From: an uncultured Opitutales bacterium
GTDB taxonomy: Bacteria; Verrucomicrobiota; Verrucomicrobiia; Opitutales; Intestinicryptomonadaceae
Assembly: GCA_900546565.1 (NCBI GenBank)
Contig: URDC01000007.1
Span: forward strand, 1 to 53,399
Reading direction: 5' to 3'
Length of the DNA stretch: 53,399 nt
The notes beneath the pieces are model-generated. The model was not told where the DNA came from, did no database searches, and was given only the letters and a program-made list of their open reading frames with translations. Below are positions 44,401 to 52,952 of the stretch, piece after piece. A program made the translations under genes and the position numbers. Every line of letters begins with the position of its first letter. Position 1 is the first letter of the stretch.

Positions 44401-44624
44401 ACGCCGTTTAATTCCTGCTCTATCGGGGTCGCCACTGTCTCGGCGAGAACTTCGGGCGAAGCCCCAGGATACGCCGCGTCGATTGCAATCGTGGGCGGAA
44501 CAATGTCGGGATACTGCGAAATCGGCAGACCCGAAAAACCAATCAACCCCAGCAGAATTATCGAAAGCGAAACGACTGTCGCGAAAATCGGACGGTCTAT
44601 AAAATAGTCGCAAAACCTCTTCAT
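41472..44624 (-). CDS. RND-family multidrug efflux pump (AcrB/MexB-like inner-membrane subunit)
   Basis: A 1050-residue proton-driven transporter of the HAE1 family. Proton-relay residues are present: Asp412-Asp413 in IGIVVDDAIVVVEN and the Lys of GLACKNAILIVEF. Twelve membrane segments and two large periplasmic loops are evident. The N-terminus FIDRPIFATVVSLSIILLG and LPISQYPDIVPP are typical. It sits between the membrane-fusion protein (18-base gap) and the NodT channel. Hydrophobic drugs, dyes or bile salts are the expected substrates, consistent with a gut-type setting. Confidence 0.96.
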   Translation of the reverse strand: MKRFCDYFIDRPIFATVVSLSIILLGLIGFSGLPISQYPDIVPPTIAIDAAYPGASPEVLAETVATPIEQELNGVEQMMYMTSRCNSDGTMSIEIAFELGTDINAAQVLVQNRLEAAKPVLPEEVRAIGVRVSKRSPSLLLGIAIYSSDKSRDTAYVSNYYLTQMRDRILRVDGVGDVVAYGSREYSMRVWLDPNKMADLGIAPVEVYAAVRAQNKQVSAGKLNQAPVFDTNAAFELPIEIRGRLVDASEFGEIVVRKVGGGRIVRLKDIARIELGAYSYANGAFYKGGDAVALLVYQTPGSNASNTAGNVLKLFEEMKKDFPEGLDYDVGMDNTVYIADSIREVFLAILEATLLVVAVMMLFLQNWRAAVIPIFAIPISLVGTFFFMRVFGFTINNLTLFGLVLAIGIVVDDAIVVVENVDRNMRGGTDVKTATKNAMAQVAGALVAIVLVLSSVFVPTAFVRGIAGEFYRQFALTIAASTIVSGVVSLTLTPALAAILMRRRERPDLFTRVYEFVFGKFFGAFNALFEKAADVYGRFVRVMLKLALPLIGLYAALMAATYYAFDRANKGFIPAQDTCYFYVAVQLPDGATLERTAAVMQRAEKIVAKTLPEARKYMSLVGLNIANLGRMSNGATMFVQLEGKESRVAKGIALDDSIARLMSAFEREIPEALFFAVKPPVVSGVGMGGDFKGYVQDKSALGLAAVESNVKKIVGQTRKEPSVSTALTMFSISSPRIKVDLDREQAERMGVDVPSVFNAMSFNLGSVYINDFNILNRAYRVVAQAESFDRRSEDDIMRLRIPTRGGSAQIGSFAKLSRTVGPEVITRYNLYPAAEIMGNVSAGHSTGEAIAAVERIAAETLPAGMDIEWTDLAFQEKRVGSGGAIVTFSLCVVFVFLILAALYESWGLPLSVILIVPLVLLFSVLGVESMGLDVNVLTQVGFIVLIGLACKNAILIVEFAKLRQERGESAADAVSCAARNRLRPILMTSMAFIMGVLPLVIATGTGSELRNALGTPVFFGMIGVTAAGLVFTPVFFYIIRRGFKVENIKK

Positions 44625-44642
44625 CTTTACGTCCCTTTTGCG

Positions 44643-45812
44643 CTATTTGTCGGACTTATACGGCTTAGCGGGCACGGCGGTTTTTATTTGCTCCTCGCGC
44701 GCCGACACCTTCCGCCCCGCCGACGCGCGCTGGATTCCCCTGACGACGACCCGCGAATTTTTGTCGATTGAACCGCTTACAACACGCAGCTTTCCGACCG
44801 CGAACCCGACTTCTACTTTCGCCGCGCGCACAATGCCGTTTTCGTCGACGACGAAAACAAAACGCCCCGCCAAATCGGTGCCTATCGCCTCTTCGGGCAG
44901 CAAAAGCGCGTTCATCAAAACGCCCTCGCGGACGGTGATAGTTCCGAAAGATTCGGGAATGATTGCGGCGTCGGCGTTGGAAATATCGGCGCGCACAAGC
45001 AGCGAACCCGTCCCCTTGCCGAGTGCGTTCGAATAATAACAAAGCTTCCCCCTATGCGCGGATTCCTCGCCGTTGGCGGTAAATTCCGCCTCCGCGCCTT
45101 TGCCCGAGTCAATCGCCGCAAGCAATCCCGAATTTTTGTAGCGCAGCGCGTCGGCGGTATTTAGCTCGAAATAAACCTTCATCACGGAATCGTCAATAAC
45201 TCGCGTAAGTGGCGTCGTATGCGCGTTTATCAAATTGCCATCGTCCACAAACGACTCCGCCACGCGTCCCGAAAATGGGGCTTCCACCCGCGTGTAGTTA
45301 AGATTCAGCCGAGCGTTGTTTTCGGCACTCAACGCCTCCGAAAGCTTTGCCTTCGCCACTGCAAGCTCGGTTTCGCGCATTTGGAACGCCTCTTCCGAAA
45401 TCGCGTTGCGCTTGAAAAGCGCGCGCCCGCGCTGCGCGTTCAATTCCGCAAGCCCCACACGGGCCCGAGCCGCCTCGACATTCGCCATCGCCGCCTTTAA
45501 CGCCAGTGTATACGGACGGTCGTCTATTCTAAAAAGCGTTTCTCCCGCCTTCACGCGCGAGCCCGCGTCAAAGGACGCGCATTTCAAATAACCGCCCACG
45601 CGGGCGCGAACCTCGACGTCCTTGTTTGCCACCGCCTTTGCCGAATACGAGCGTTTCAATTCGACGTCCATAACCAAGGGCTTTGCCACATAAACCGTAG
45701 CGGGCGTGGGCTGAACCTCGGCTTCCTGCGGTTTTTTTGCGCACGAGGCAAGCATAACCGATAACGCCGCGCACGCCGCCGAGAGTGCAAAAAATGCGAA
45801 TTTATTTTTCAT
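44643..45812 (-). CDS. RND efflux membrane-fusion lipoprotein (AcrA/MexA-like)
   Basis: A 389-residue periplasmic adaptor. The lipobox LASC (Cys near 24) indicates lipid anchoring. A biotinyl-lipoyl half motif (VRARVGGYLKCASFDAGSRVKAGETLFRI), an alpha-hairpin (about 95-165), the second lipoyl half, a beta-barrel and a membrane-proximal domain follow. It is the second gene of the operon, eight bases after tetR, and links the RND pump to the NodT channel. Confidence 0.95.
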   Translation of the reverse strand: MKNKFAFFALSAACAALSVMLASCAKKPQEAEVQPTPATVYVAKPLVMDVELKRSYSAKAVANKDVEVRARVGGYLKCASFDAGSRVKAGETLFRIDDRPYTLALKAAMANVEAARARVGLAELNAQRGRALFKRNAISEEAFQMRETELAVAKAKLSEALSAENNARLNLNYTRVEAPFSGRVAESFVDDGNLINAHTTPLTRVIDDSVMKVYFELNTADALRYKNSGLLAAIDSGKGAEAEFTANGEESAHRGKLCYYSNALGKGTGSLLVRADISNADAAIIPESFGTITVREGVLMNALLLPEEAIGTDLAGRFVFVVDENGIVRAAKVEVGFAVGKLRVVSGSIDKNSRVVVRGIQRASAGRKVSAREEQIKTAVPAKPYKSDK

Positions 45813-45820
45813 AAAAAATC

Positions 45821-46486
45821 CTATTTCAACGTTTTTTCCAAAACTTTTTTAAGCGAGTTTTCAATCACCGCAAGCTCGCGCTCGCCGAGGCTGCGCCACG
45901 AATGCAGCTTCATGACCGATCCGCTCTTCGACGAATACCCGCGCACGTCCGCCCAGAGCGCGTGCGCAAAAACAATGCCCATATCTGGCGCGAGCCTGCC
46001 GCCCGAAGCCGTCGACAAAAGCCGCGCAATGAACGCCACCGGACGCTCGTAGAGCGACTCGTACGCGCATTTAAAATACTCCGACGGCGAGGCGTCCTCC
46101 CTCATCAGAATGAGACACGCCAGAGGAACTATTTTCACCTCCGAAAAATTCCTTATGCAATCCATAAGGAACTTCCGAGCCAAATCCTTCGCGCCCTTGG
46201 CGTCGCGCGACTTCACAAGCCGCACACCCTCGGCGTAATATGGAGCAACGTACCCGTCGAAAAATTCCGAAAGCTGTTTTATAACGGTTTCGTAAAGCCC
46301 GCGTTTGCCTCCGAAATAGTAGCTTATCGACGCCGAATTCGCGCCCGATTTCGACGCAATCGCCCGCGTCCGCGCGCCGTCGAGCGACCTGAGCGCAAAC
46401 TCCTCTATCGCGGCGTTTACTATGCGCGCGCGCGGGTCGGACAAGTCGCCCGAGGCGATTTTCGAAATGATGTTGTCTTCAATCAT
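45821..46486 (-). CDS. TetR-family repressor of the RND operon (CecR/DUF1956-like)
   Basis: A 221-residue regulator. The N-terminal helix-turn-helix (about 20-65) contains TRAIASKSGANSASISYYFGGKRGLYETVI. The C-terminal ligand domain resembles the CecR/DUF1956 type. It is the first gene of the efflux operon and is divergent from an MFS transporter. A long palindrome overlaps its own start codon, so autorepression relieved by a pump substrate is likely. It starts ATG 46486, inside the left arm of the palindrome. Confidence 0.9.
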   Translation of the reverse strand: MIEDNIISKIASGDLSDPRARIVNAAIEEFALRSLDGARTRAIASKSGANSASISYYFGGKRGLYETVIKQLSEFFDGYVAPYYAEGVRLVKSRDAKGAKDLARKFLMDCIRNFSEVKIVPLACLILMREDASPSEYFKCAYESLYERPVAFIARLLSTASGGRLAPDMGIVFAHALWADVRGYSSKSGSVMKLHSWRSLGERELAVIENSLKKVLEKTLK

Positions 46487-46527
46487 TTGGTTTAATTATT
46501 TGATTCAACCAAATGATTAAATCAAAT
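46481..46527. promoter_or_regulatory. Two interleaved palindromic operators of the TetR regulator
   Basis: Arms AATCATTTGGTT (46481-46492) and AACCAAATGATT (46507-46518) are perfectly inverted. A second pair, ATTTGATT (46498-46505) and AATCAAAT (46520-46527), is interleaved. The tetR ATG lies within the first arm, and a TTGACA (minus strand, 46531-46536) is adjacent. Confidence 0.7.
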
Positions 46528-46651
46528 GCCTGTCAAACTTTTTTTGCCGCCGCCCGAAAAACTCCGATAACAATCCCGAACCCTTCCCGACACGAAAGAG
46601 TTTGACATATCTGCACGCAAGTCGGAAAACTGAAAGAATAAAATTGTAGAC

Positions 46652-48025
46652 ATGCACAAAAAAAGCGAAAACAACGCCGAAAGCACGGCAAACGCAAGCG
46701 CACGGGGAAAGTATCCACTGCTCGACTTGTCGGTGTATATTCCGAAGAACTTCGGCGCGCTAAGGACAATGACAAAATCGCTGAAATACGGCGATTTCCG
46801 CCTGTATCTGCTCGGGGTTGTAATCGTCAACATCGGCGTCTGGATTCAGCAGGTCGCGACGGGCTGGCTGATTTTCCGCCTGACCGACTCTCTTGCGCAG
46901 CTTTCGACGGCGGTATTTTTGTCGCAAATCCCGATTCTGTTCATAGAGCCGTTCGCGGGTGTGGTAAGCGACCGCTTCAACCGCCGCCACATAATGATTG
47001 CCACCCAAACGGGACTTATGCTGCTCATTCTCGCAATCGGCGTCCTCGCGATTAGCGACACAATCACGATAGCCGCAATCTACGCCATAAACTTCCTGTC
47101 GGGTATTGTCGTGGGCTTCGACGCCCCCGCACGGCAGGCACTCTACACAAAACTCGTGCCGCCCGAGGACATCTCAAACGCAATCGCCCTCAACGCCGTC
47201 GCGCTAAATTCGTCGCGCTTCATAGGCCCCGCAATCGGCGGCCTTCTAATCGGTATAATGGGCGAGGGGTGGAGCCTGATTGTGGCGGCAAGCTCTTTCG
47301 CGGCGATTTTGTGGACGCTTTTCGCGATAAAATTCGACTACGTCCCCGAGCGCAACACCGCCGCCAGCGCGGTTTCGGAGTTCGTCGCGGGCGCGAAATA
47401 CGTTCTCGGTTCGATGCCGCTTAGAACGCTAATCGGGCTGCTTTCGGTTGTCTGCTTTTTCGCGTTTCCGTTTGCAATGCTTATGCCCGCGTTCGTGGGC
47501 GACTGCCTCGGCGGGACGAGCGAAACTCTCGGAAATATGATGAGTCTCGTCGGCTGCGGCTCGCTTGCCGCGGGACTTTATCTGACTTCGCGCAGGAGCG
47601 CGCTCGGGCTAGGGCGCATAACGACAGTCGCCGCATTCTCGGCGGGCGCGGGGCTGATGTGCCTTGCGTTCGTAAAGTCTGCGGCAATAGCGTATTGCCT
47701 GTGCCCGATTATCGGCTTCGGAATGATTGCCACTTCGGCGTCGATAAACGTAATGATTCAGTCGATTGTCGACGAAAATATGCGCGGGCGGCTTATGAGT
47801 TTTTTCGCGATGGCGTTCTTCGGAATGCCGCCTCTCGGAAGCCTGTTGCAGGGCTACGCCGCGAAAGTCGCGCCGTGGTCGTGGGTTATTTTTTCGACGG
47901 GCGCGTTCTGCGTTATGGCCGCAGTTGTCTTCGAATTTTTCCGCCCCGCAATCCGCGAGCAGGCTCGGCTTATTATGACAAAGCGCGGCGCAGTCTGCCG
48001 CGAAATCGCTTCGAGCGTGAAATAA
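46652..48025 (+). CDS. Major facilitator superfamily transporter (MFS_3/EntS-like)
   Basis: A 457-residue transporter with about 12 membrane helices after a soluble N-terminal stretch of about 45 residues. DFRLYLLGVVIVNIGVWIQQVATGWLIFRLT and GVVSDRFNRRHIM (the MFS loop 2-3 signature) resemble the EntS/MFS_3 exporters of siderophores and macrolides. ATG 46769 is an alternative start closer to the first helix. It is divergent from the TetR gene and may share its operator, though the 165-base gap allows independent control. Confidence 0.85.
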   Translation: MHKKSENNAESTANASARGKYPLLDLSVYIPKNFGALRTMTKSLKYGDFRLYLLGVVIVNIGVWIQQVATGWLIFRLTDSLAQLSTAVFLSQIPILFIEPFAGVVSDRFNRRHIMIATQTGLMLLILAIGVLAISDTITIAAIYAINFLSGIVVGFDAPARQALYTKLVPPEDISNAIALNAVALNSSRFIGPAIGGLLIGIMGEGWSLIVAASSFAAILWTLFAIKFDYVPERNTAASAVSEFVAGAKYVLGSMPLRTLIGLLSVVCFFAFPFAMLMPAFVGDCLGGTSETLGNMMSLVGCGSLAAGLYLTSRRSALGLGRITTVAAFSAGAGLMCLAFVKSAAIAYCLCPIIGFGMIATSASINVMIQSIVDENMRGRLMSFFAMAFFGMPPLGSLLQGYAAKVAPWSWVIFSTGAFCVMAAVVFEFFRPAIREQARLIMTKRGAVCREIASSVK

Positions 48026-48294
48026 TAGAAAACCCGCCGCAGCAGCCGCGCCATCTCGCGCCTGCACAACCGCACTTGACTCTTCCTTCACCCGCGCGCC
48101 GCAGATTTGCCACCCTGCCCTCCGCCACGCCTGCACACACCGAAAACTCTACCCCATACACCCACCATACCCTTCCCGCCTCCGCAAAAAAAAGCGACAC
48201 CCAAAATCGGCAGGATTGGGCAGATTTTCGGTCGTCTAATGTATTTACATTTCGCAAAAAACGGACTAAAATCAAAGTTCTAAAAAATAAAACT

Positions 48295-48831
48295 ATGGCT
48301 AAAAAACTTCTCGTAATTTCAACAACATTGCGCAAGCGCGGAAACTCCGAACGTCTGGCGCAGGCATTCGCCGACGGCGCGCGCGACGCGGGCAACGACG
48401 TCGAATTCGTCTCGTTGGAGGGCAAAACAATCAGCTTCTGCCGCGGTTGTCTCGCGTGCCAAAAGACGCGCAAATGCGTTATAAAAGACGATGCGCCCGC
48501 GATTGTGGCAAAGATGAAAACCGCCGACGTTATCGCATTCGCAACACCGATTTATTATTACGAAATGAGCGGACAAATGAAAACCCTGCTCGACAGGGCA
48601 AACCCGCTTTTCGAAAGCGACTATAATTTCCGCGACATCTACCTGCTCGCCACCGCCGCAGACACCGCCGAAAGCGCGGTCGACGGCGCAATAAACGGGC
48701 TCGGCGGCTGGATTTCGTGCTTCGAAAAATGCGCATTGCGCGGCGTCGTCCGCGGAACGGGCGCACAGGATATCGGCGACATCTCCGATGAAAAACTCGC
48801 CGAAGCCCGCGAGTTGGGAGGCAAAATCTAA
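48295..48831 (+). CDS. Flavodoxin-fold NAD(P)H-dependent reductase (iron-sulfur flavoprotein-like)
   Basis: A 178-residue FMN-binding protein. The FMN phosphate loop is STTLRKRGNSERLA (residues 8-21). CRGCLACQKTRKCVIKDD near residue 48 is the Cys cluster seen in iron-sulfur flavoprotein relatives. TPIYYYEMSGQMKTLLDR contacts the flavin. Such enzymes reduce quinones, nitro compounds or oxygen species. The ATG at 48295 is used; the frame upstream is open by chance through the MFS gene. The 269 bases before it show no gene. Confidence 0.85.
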   Translation: MAKKLLVISTTLRKRGNSERLAQAFADGARDAGNDVEFVSLEGKTISFCRGCLACQKTRKCVIKDDAPAIVAKMKTADVIAFATPIYYYEMSGQMKTLLDRANPLFESDYNFRDIYLLATAADTAESAVDGAINGLGGWISCFEKCALRGVVRGTGAQDIGDISDEKLAEARELGGKI

Positions 48832-48880
48832 CCACCACCCTACTTCAATAAACTTCCGCAAAAATTCAAAATGCCACAAA

Positions 48881-48920
48881 AAAAACGCGCCCACGAAATT
48901 CATTCACGGAGCGCGTTTTT
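48881..48920 (+). terminator. Probable intrinsic terminator of the reductase gene
   Basis: Arms AAAAACGCGC and GCGCGTTTTT separated by a 20-base loop, ending in a T-run. It is 50 bases beyond the reductase stop. Confidence 0.6.
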
Positions 48921-48937
48921 TATAATCCGAACATATA

Positions 48938-49195
48938 GGGGGGGGGGGAAGAACTGCCAAAGGCACATCGGCGAAGCCGATTGCCCCCAGTGCCTATCAT
49001 TTAAAAAAGTCAAAGCGGGATATTTGCCATTGGGGCAAATCCCGCGCCCGTGCCCAACGTCTAAAAAATGTAGGCGTTTGTCAAAGGAGGAAAATTTACC
49101 GAAGGTAAATCCTCCGCCAGTGCCCATCATTTAAAAAAGTCAAAGCGGGATATTTGCCATTGGGGCAAATCCCGCGCCGGTGCACTTCTTTAAAA
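48938..49195. repeat. Eleven-G run and cluster of four family-1 hairpin repeats
   Basis: An 11-base G run (48938-48948) replaces the left flank of the first unit. Units follow at about 48949-49008, 49009-49067, 49068-49138 and 49139-49195. Units 2 and 4 share an almost identical stem (GCGGGATATTTGCC with GGCAAATCCCGC). Unit 3 has GGAGGA..TTTACC/GGTAAATCCTCC, a compensated version of the unit at 6986-7054. The last unit runs up to the argH stop, so it forms its 3' untranslated region. No gene is supported in this 360-base gap. Confidence 0.85.
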
Positions 49196-50620
49196 TTATT
49201 TTGATAAGAGCGAACGGAAATTCTTTATCTGCTCGGATATCAATTTCGGATTCGGCATGCCAATTCCGCGACGCATCTTGAAGGCGCGTTTGAGGTCGAA
49301 TACATCGCGCCAGTCCTTGTCGGCTTGCGGACAAACTGCGAAAATCTGTGAGTCGTCAAGCTTGTCAATCGGCGTCTTGGTTTTTTCCGAAAGCGCGACA
49401 ATCTCGCCAACCATATGGTGAGCAGTCCTGAACGGAACACCGCGCATTACGAAATAATCGGCAAGGTCGGTCGCAAGCAGCAGCGGGTCGGCAACCGCGG
49501 CGGCACACTTTTCGGCATTGAAAACCATCTCGCCCGCACAGGCTGTCAATACGTCCAGACACATCGCCACCTGCTTGAAGGAGTCGAACACGGGCGGCTT
49601 GTCCTCCTGCAAGTCGCGGTTGTAGGTCATCGGCAAGCCCTTGACAAGCAGCATTAGCGTGTTGAGATTGCCGATTACACGCGCCGACTTTCCGCGCATA
49701 AGCTCGAACGAGTCGGGATTTTTCTTCTGAGGCATAAGCGAAGAGCCCGTCGTAAACGTGTCGGGCAGACGCACAAAACCGAACTCCGAAGTGTTCCAAA
49801 TTACGACGTCCTCGGCAATGCGGCTAAAATGTACAGCCATCGTGGCACAGGCAAAGGCGAACTCCAAAAACACGTCGCGGTCGGCGACGGCGTCCATAGA
49901 ATTGCCCGTGATTATGGGCGTGCCGTCGGCGTCGACAAAGCCCATATACTTCGCGCTCGCCGCGCGGTCTATCGGCAGAGTCGTGCCCGCAATCGCGCCG
50001 CTGCCAAGCGGCGAAACATTCGCGCCGTCAAAGACGAAGTTGAAACGCTCCATATCGCGGTAGAGCATTTCGCACCACGCCAAAATGTGGTGCGCCACGC
50101 TGACGGGCTGGGCGCGCTGCATGTGCGTGTAGCCCGGAATGTAGATGTCGGCGTTCTTTTCCGCCAAGTCGAGCAAAGCCGAAATCAACCCGCCGATTTT
50201 CTCCAAAAGCGTTTGGCAAGCCGCCTTGAAAAACAGACGCATATCGGTCGCAACCTGGTCGTTGCGGCTGCGCACAGTGTGGAGCTTTGCCGCGGCGGGA
50301 ACGTCCTTGGTCAACGCCTGCTCGATGTTCATATGCACGTCTTCGAGCGATTCGCTCCACTCGAATTTACCCTCGCGGATTCTCTTCAAAATGTTGCGCA
50401 AACCTGCGGTAATTTCGGCGCATTCCTTCTTCGTGATAATGCCGCAGTCGGCGAGCATTTTCGCGTGGGCGGTCGACCCCTGAATGTCGAACTCCGCCAA
50501 AGCCTTGTCGAACGACACCGATTCGCCGAAGCGCAGCATCAGCTCGCTCGGGGCTTGCGAGAACCTTCCACCCCATGTTGCCTGTGATAATTTTTGGCTT
50601 TTTTTATCCGATTTTTTCAT
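49196..50620 (-). CDS. argH: Argininosuccinate lyase
   Basis: A 474-residue enzyme making arginine and fumarate in the last step of arginine biosynthesis. TWGGRFSQAPSE at the N-terminus, HTVRSRNDQVATDMRLF, GYTHMQRAQPVS and the active-site loop GSSLMPQKKNPD are all present. I use ATG 50620 because AAGGAAAG is correctly placed before it; a second ATG at 50644 lies further out. It follows devC by 34 bases and is probably in one transcript with devB-devC. Confidence 0.97.
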   Translation of the reverse strand: MKKSDKKSQKLSQATWGGRFSQAPSELMLRFGESVSFDKALAEFDIQGSTAHAKMLADCGIITKKECAEITAGLRNILKRIREGKFEWSESLEDVHMNIEQALTKDVPAAAKLHTVRSRNDQVATDMRLFFKAACQTLLEKIGGLISALLDLAEKNADIYIPGYTHMQRAQPVSVAHHILAWCEMLYRDMERFNFVFDGANVSPLGSGAIAGTTLPIDRAASAKYMGFVDADGTPIITGNSMDAVADRDVFLEFAFACATMAVHFSRIAEDVVIWNTSEFGFVRLPDTFTTGSSLMPQKKNPDSFELMRGKSARVIGNLNTLMLLVKGLPMTYNRDLQEDKPPVFDSFKQVAMCLDVLTACAGEMVFNAEKCAAAVADPLLLATDLADYFVMRGVPFRTAHHMVGEIVALSEKTKTPIDKLDDSQIFAVCPQADKDWRDVFDLKRAFKMRRGIGMPNPKLISEQIKNFRSLLSK

Positions 50621-50654
50621 TTTCAACTTTCCTTTTAAATTCAAAAAAATGTTT

Positions 50655-51845
50655 TTAGAAGATGTCCGCTGGATTCGCCTTGCGCAACTTGCGCGTCGCC
50701 AACAGCCCCGCGATTACACACATCGAAACCGTCAGTGCAAACACCACCGCCAGACTCGCGCCCGACATATACGTGGGCATATTGCCGATGTCGCGCGTGA
50801 GCTTGTAGAGCACCGCCGCAAGCCCCGCCCCCGGCACGAACCCCATAACCGAGAGGATAATCGACTCCTGCACAATCGTCCAGACGAAAAATCCGTCGCC
50901 GAACCCGATTGCTTTGAGCGTCGCATACTCGGGAATATGGTCGGAAACATCCGTGTATAAAATCTGGTAGACGATTACCGCGCCCACGAAAATCGCCACA
51001 GCCATCGACGCGCCGATTACAAACCCGATTGGCGTGCGCACCGCCCAGTAGTCCTTCTCGCTTTGAATATACGCGGGTTTCGTCATAACCTTGACGTCCT
51101 TGGGCAGAATTTTTTCAAGCCGCGCCGCGACCTTTTCGGCGTCCGCGCCCGCCTTCAACTTCACAACCCCGACGTCCACAACCGCGGGATTGGCGTTCGG
51201 CCAAATGTCCAAAAGCGTGTCTATGCTCATCAAAACATTGCCGTCGGCTGCGAACGTCGCGCCTATGTCGATTAAATCCTTTATGCGCACGGCGCGGCCG
51301 GCAATCTCGGTCTTGACATCGCCCGACTTTTCGAACGCGCCCACGACATCGCCGTATTGGCTGCGCGAAAGAGCGTCGAAGGCGACAGTCCCGCGCATAC
51401 GCAAGTCGGAGGAAGACTTTTTTATATCGGCAGCAGAAAACGTGCTTTTGGCGGGGTCGAAGGCAATCAGAAAGATGTCGCGCTCGCGCCCGTCGTCGAC
51501 GTTTTTAAAAGACGCGCACCCGAGCTTTATTGCCGAAACGTCCGCGACATCCGAAACCGCCCTGCACTGGTGAAGCCGAACCTCGGGGAATCCGCGCCCC
51601 ACACCGAAATATTCGTAGTGGTAGCCCACCACTATAATGTCGCCGTCGATGAGCAAAAGCGGGCCGACAACCTGCTTGAACAGAGCCCTCTGCAAACCCA
51701 TTTGAAACAGCATCATCGCCACAGCAAACGTTATGCCCACAATCGCCACAAAAAACCGCTTTCGCTCGCCCGTAAGCTGCAACCACGCAAGCGGAATCCC
51801 CAGCGGAACAAGACGCTCAAAAAAACTCTTTCCGTGTTTCGCCAC
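50655..51845 (-). CDS. devC: ABC transporter permease, DevC/FtsX type
   Basis: A 396-residue permease with an N-terminal membrane helix, a large periplasmic MacB-like domain (about 50-270) and three C-terminal helices of the FtsX domain, including IPEYATLKAIGFGD. DevC works with DevB and the ATPase DevA to export glycolipids or other envelope compounds through TolC. It follows devB by 12 bases. The ATPase gene expected next is absent and argH occupies its place. Confidence 0.85.
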   Translation of the reverse strand: MAKHGKSFFERLVPLGIPLAWLQLTGERKRFFVAIVGITFAVAMMLFQMGLQRALFKQVVGPLLLIDGDIIVVGYHYEYFGVGRGFPEVRLHQCRAVSDVADVSAIKLGCASFKNVDDGRERDIFLIAFDPAKSTFSAADIKKSSSDLRMRGTVAFDALSRSQYGDVVGAFEKSGDVKTEIAGRAVRIKDLIDIGATFAADGNVLMSIDTLLDIWPNANPAVVDVGVVKLKAGADAEKVAARLEKILPKDVKVMTKPAYIQSEKDYWAVRTPIGFVIGASMAVAIFVGAVIVYQILYTDVSDHIPEYATLKAIGFGDGFFVWTIVQESIILSVMGFVPGAGLAAVLYKLTRDIGNMPTYMSGASLAVVFALTVSMCVIAGLLATRKLRKANPADIF

Positions 51846-51857
51846 GCCGCGCCCGTC

Positions 51858-52784
51858 CTACTTTGTGAAAATGCGCACGCTTACCTGCGTGCCAATCAGG
51901 TTTTCGAACGCGCCCGAGTTGTCCAGCGCAATTTTCACGCGGACAACTTTGAGATTCGAAAAATCGCACGGGTCCGCGCTGAAAACCTTGTTGCTTTTGA
52001 CGGTGCTCGAAATCTGCACGACGCGCCCCGCATATGTCGCGCCTTTGAGGGCGTCGCACGAAATCTCCGCCTTCGCGCCCACCTTGACCTTAGCAATGTC
52101 CGCAACATATACCTCCGCCTCGACGAAGATTTCCGACACGTCTGCGATTTCGCAAACACCCTCCATCGAGACCGCTTCGCCCGCCTTGACGTGCGTTTCA
52201 AGCACTTTTCCAGCAATCGGCGTGCGCAGAAAATACGATTCGTGAACGCGCTGCGCCTCGGCGAGCGCCGTCTGCGCCTCCGCCACAACGCAGTCCTGAT
52301 TGCGGCTTAAAATCGGCGTGATTGCCCGCGCCTGCGCAATGCGGCGCAAAAGCCCCGTATGCTGGTATTCAAGCTCCTCGCGCTCGCGCCTCGGCGGGTC
52401 TTTTTCGCGCAGGACATTTTCTATTTGCGCAGCCTCGCCCGCCAATTCGTCGACAGTGTTTTTATGCTCGGCAAGTTTTAAATCGCGCGCCGACTCCGCC
52501 GTGGCAAGAGCCGCTCTCGCCCGCGCAACAGCCGCAGCCGCAGCCGCCTCGCCGTCGATGACCGCCACCACGTCGCCGGCTTTGAGCACGTCGCCCACTT
52601 TCGCCGAGAGCGTCTTCACGACCGACTGCACTCCCGAACCCGCGCCCGCGGCGAGCTTTTGAACCCTGTCCTTGGGCACTATCCTGCCCGAGCAGGCTAC
52701 AAAGTCCGCGCCGTTCGAGTCCGAAGCCAACGCGCACGCGGCACAAAAATACGCCGAAACCAAAAGCGATAAAAATTTTTTCAT
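51858..52784 (-). CDS. devB: HlyD/DevB-type membrane fusion protein
   Basis: A 308-residue periplasmic adaptor with a signal peptide (residues 1-20). A lipoyl half motif (VQSVVKTLSAKVGDVLKAGDVVAVID), a long coiled-coil hairpin (about 75-165) and the second half motif TPIAGKVLETHVKAGEAV are visible. I use ATG 52784 because the signal peptide begins there; the frame running to 53126 overlaps the VOC gene on the other strand. It is the first gene of devB-devC-argH. Confidence 0.87.
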   Translation of the reverse strand: MKKFLSLLVSAYFCAACALASDSNGADFVACSGRIVPKDRVQKLAAGAGSGVQSVVKTLSAKVGDVLKAGDVVAVIDGEAAAAAAVARARAALATAESARDLKLAEHKNTVDELAGEAAQIENVLREKDPPRREREELEYQHTGLLRRIAQARAITPILSRNQDCVVAEAQTALAEAQRVHESYFLRTPIAGKVLETHVKAGEAVSMEGVCEIADVSEIFVEAEVYVADIAKVKVGAKAEISCDALKGATYAGRVVQISSTVKSNKVFSADPCDFSNLKVVRVKIALDNSGAFENLIGTQVSVRIFTK

Positions 52785-52952
52785 ACCCCACAATATTACA
52801 ACACCGTCTATTTTTACAACAAAGAAATTTTGCCGCTTTCGCCCGCCCGCGTTCGCAACCGCGCCGTCCGCGCCCGCCCCGCAAAACAAAAATTCCATCA
52901 ACACGAAAAAAATCTTGAAATGCCTCGCGCGCCGTTCGATAATCGCAATTCT

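Noticed and set aside
48871..49134. Overlapping frames on both strands between the flavin reductase and argH
   Set aside because: They pass through the family-1 repeats and the G11 run. The peptide matches that from the 6.8-7.1 kb cluster, which shows it is a repeat artefact.
51357..52310. 317-codon plus-strand frame
   Set aside because: Antisense to devC and devB; Arg/His-rich composition typical of shadow frames.
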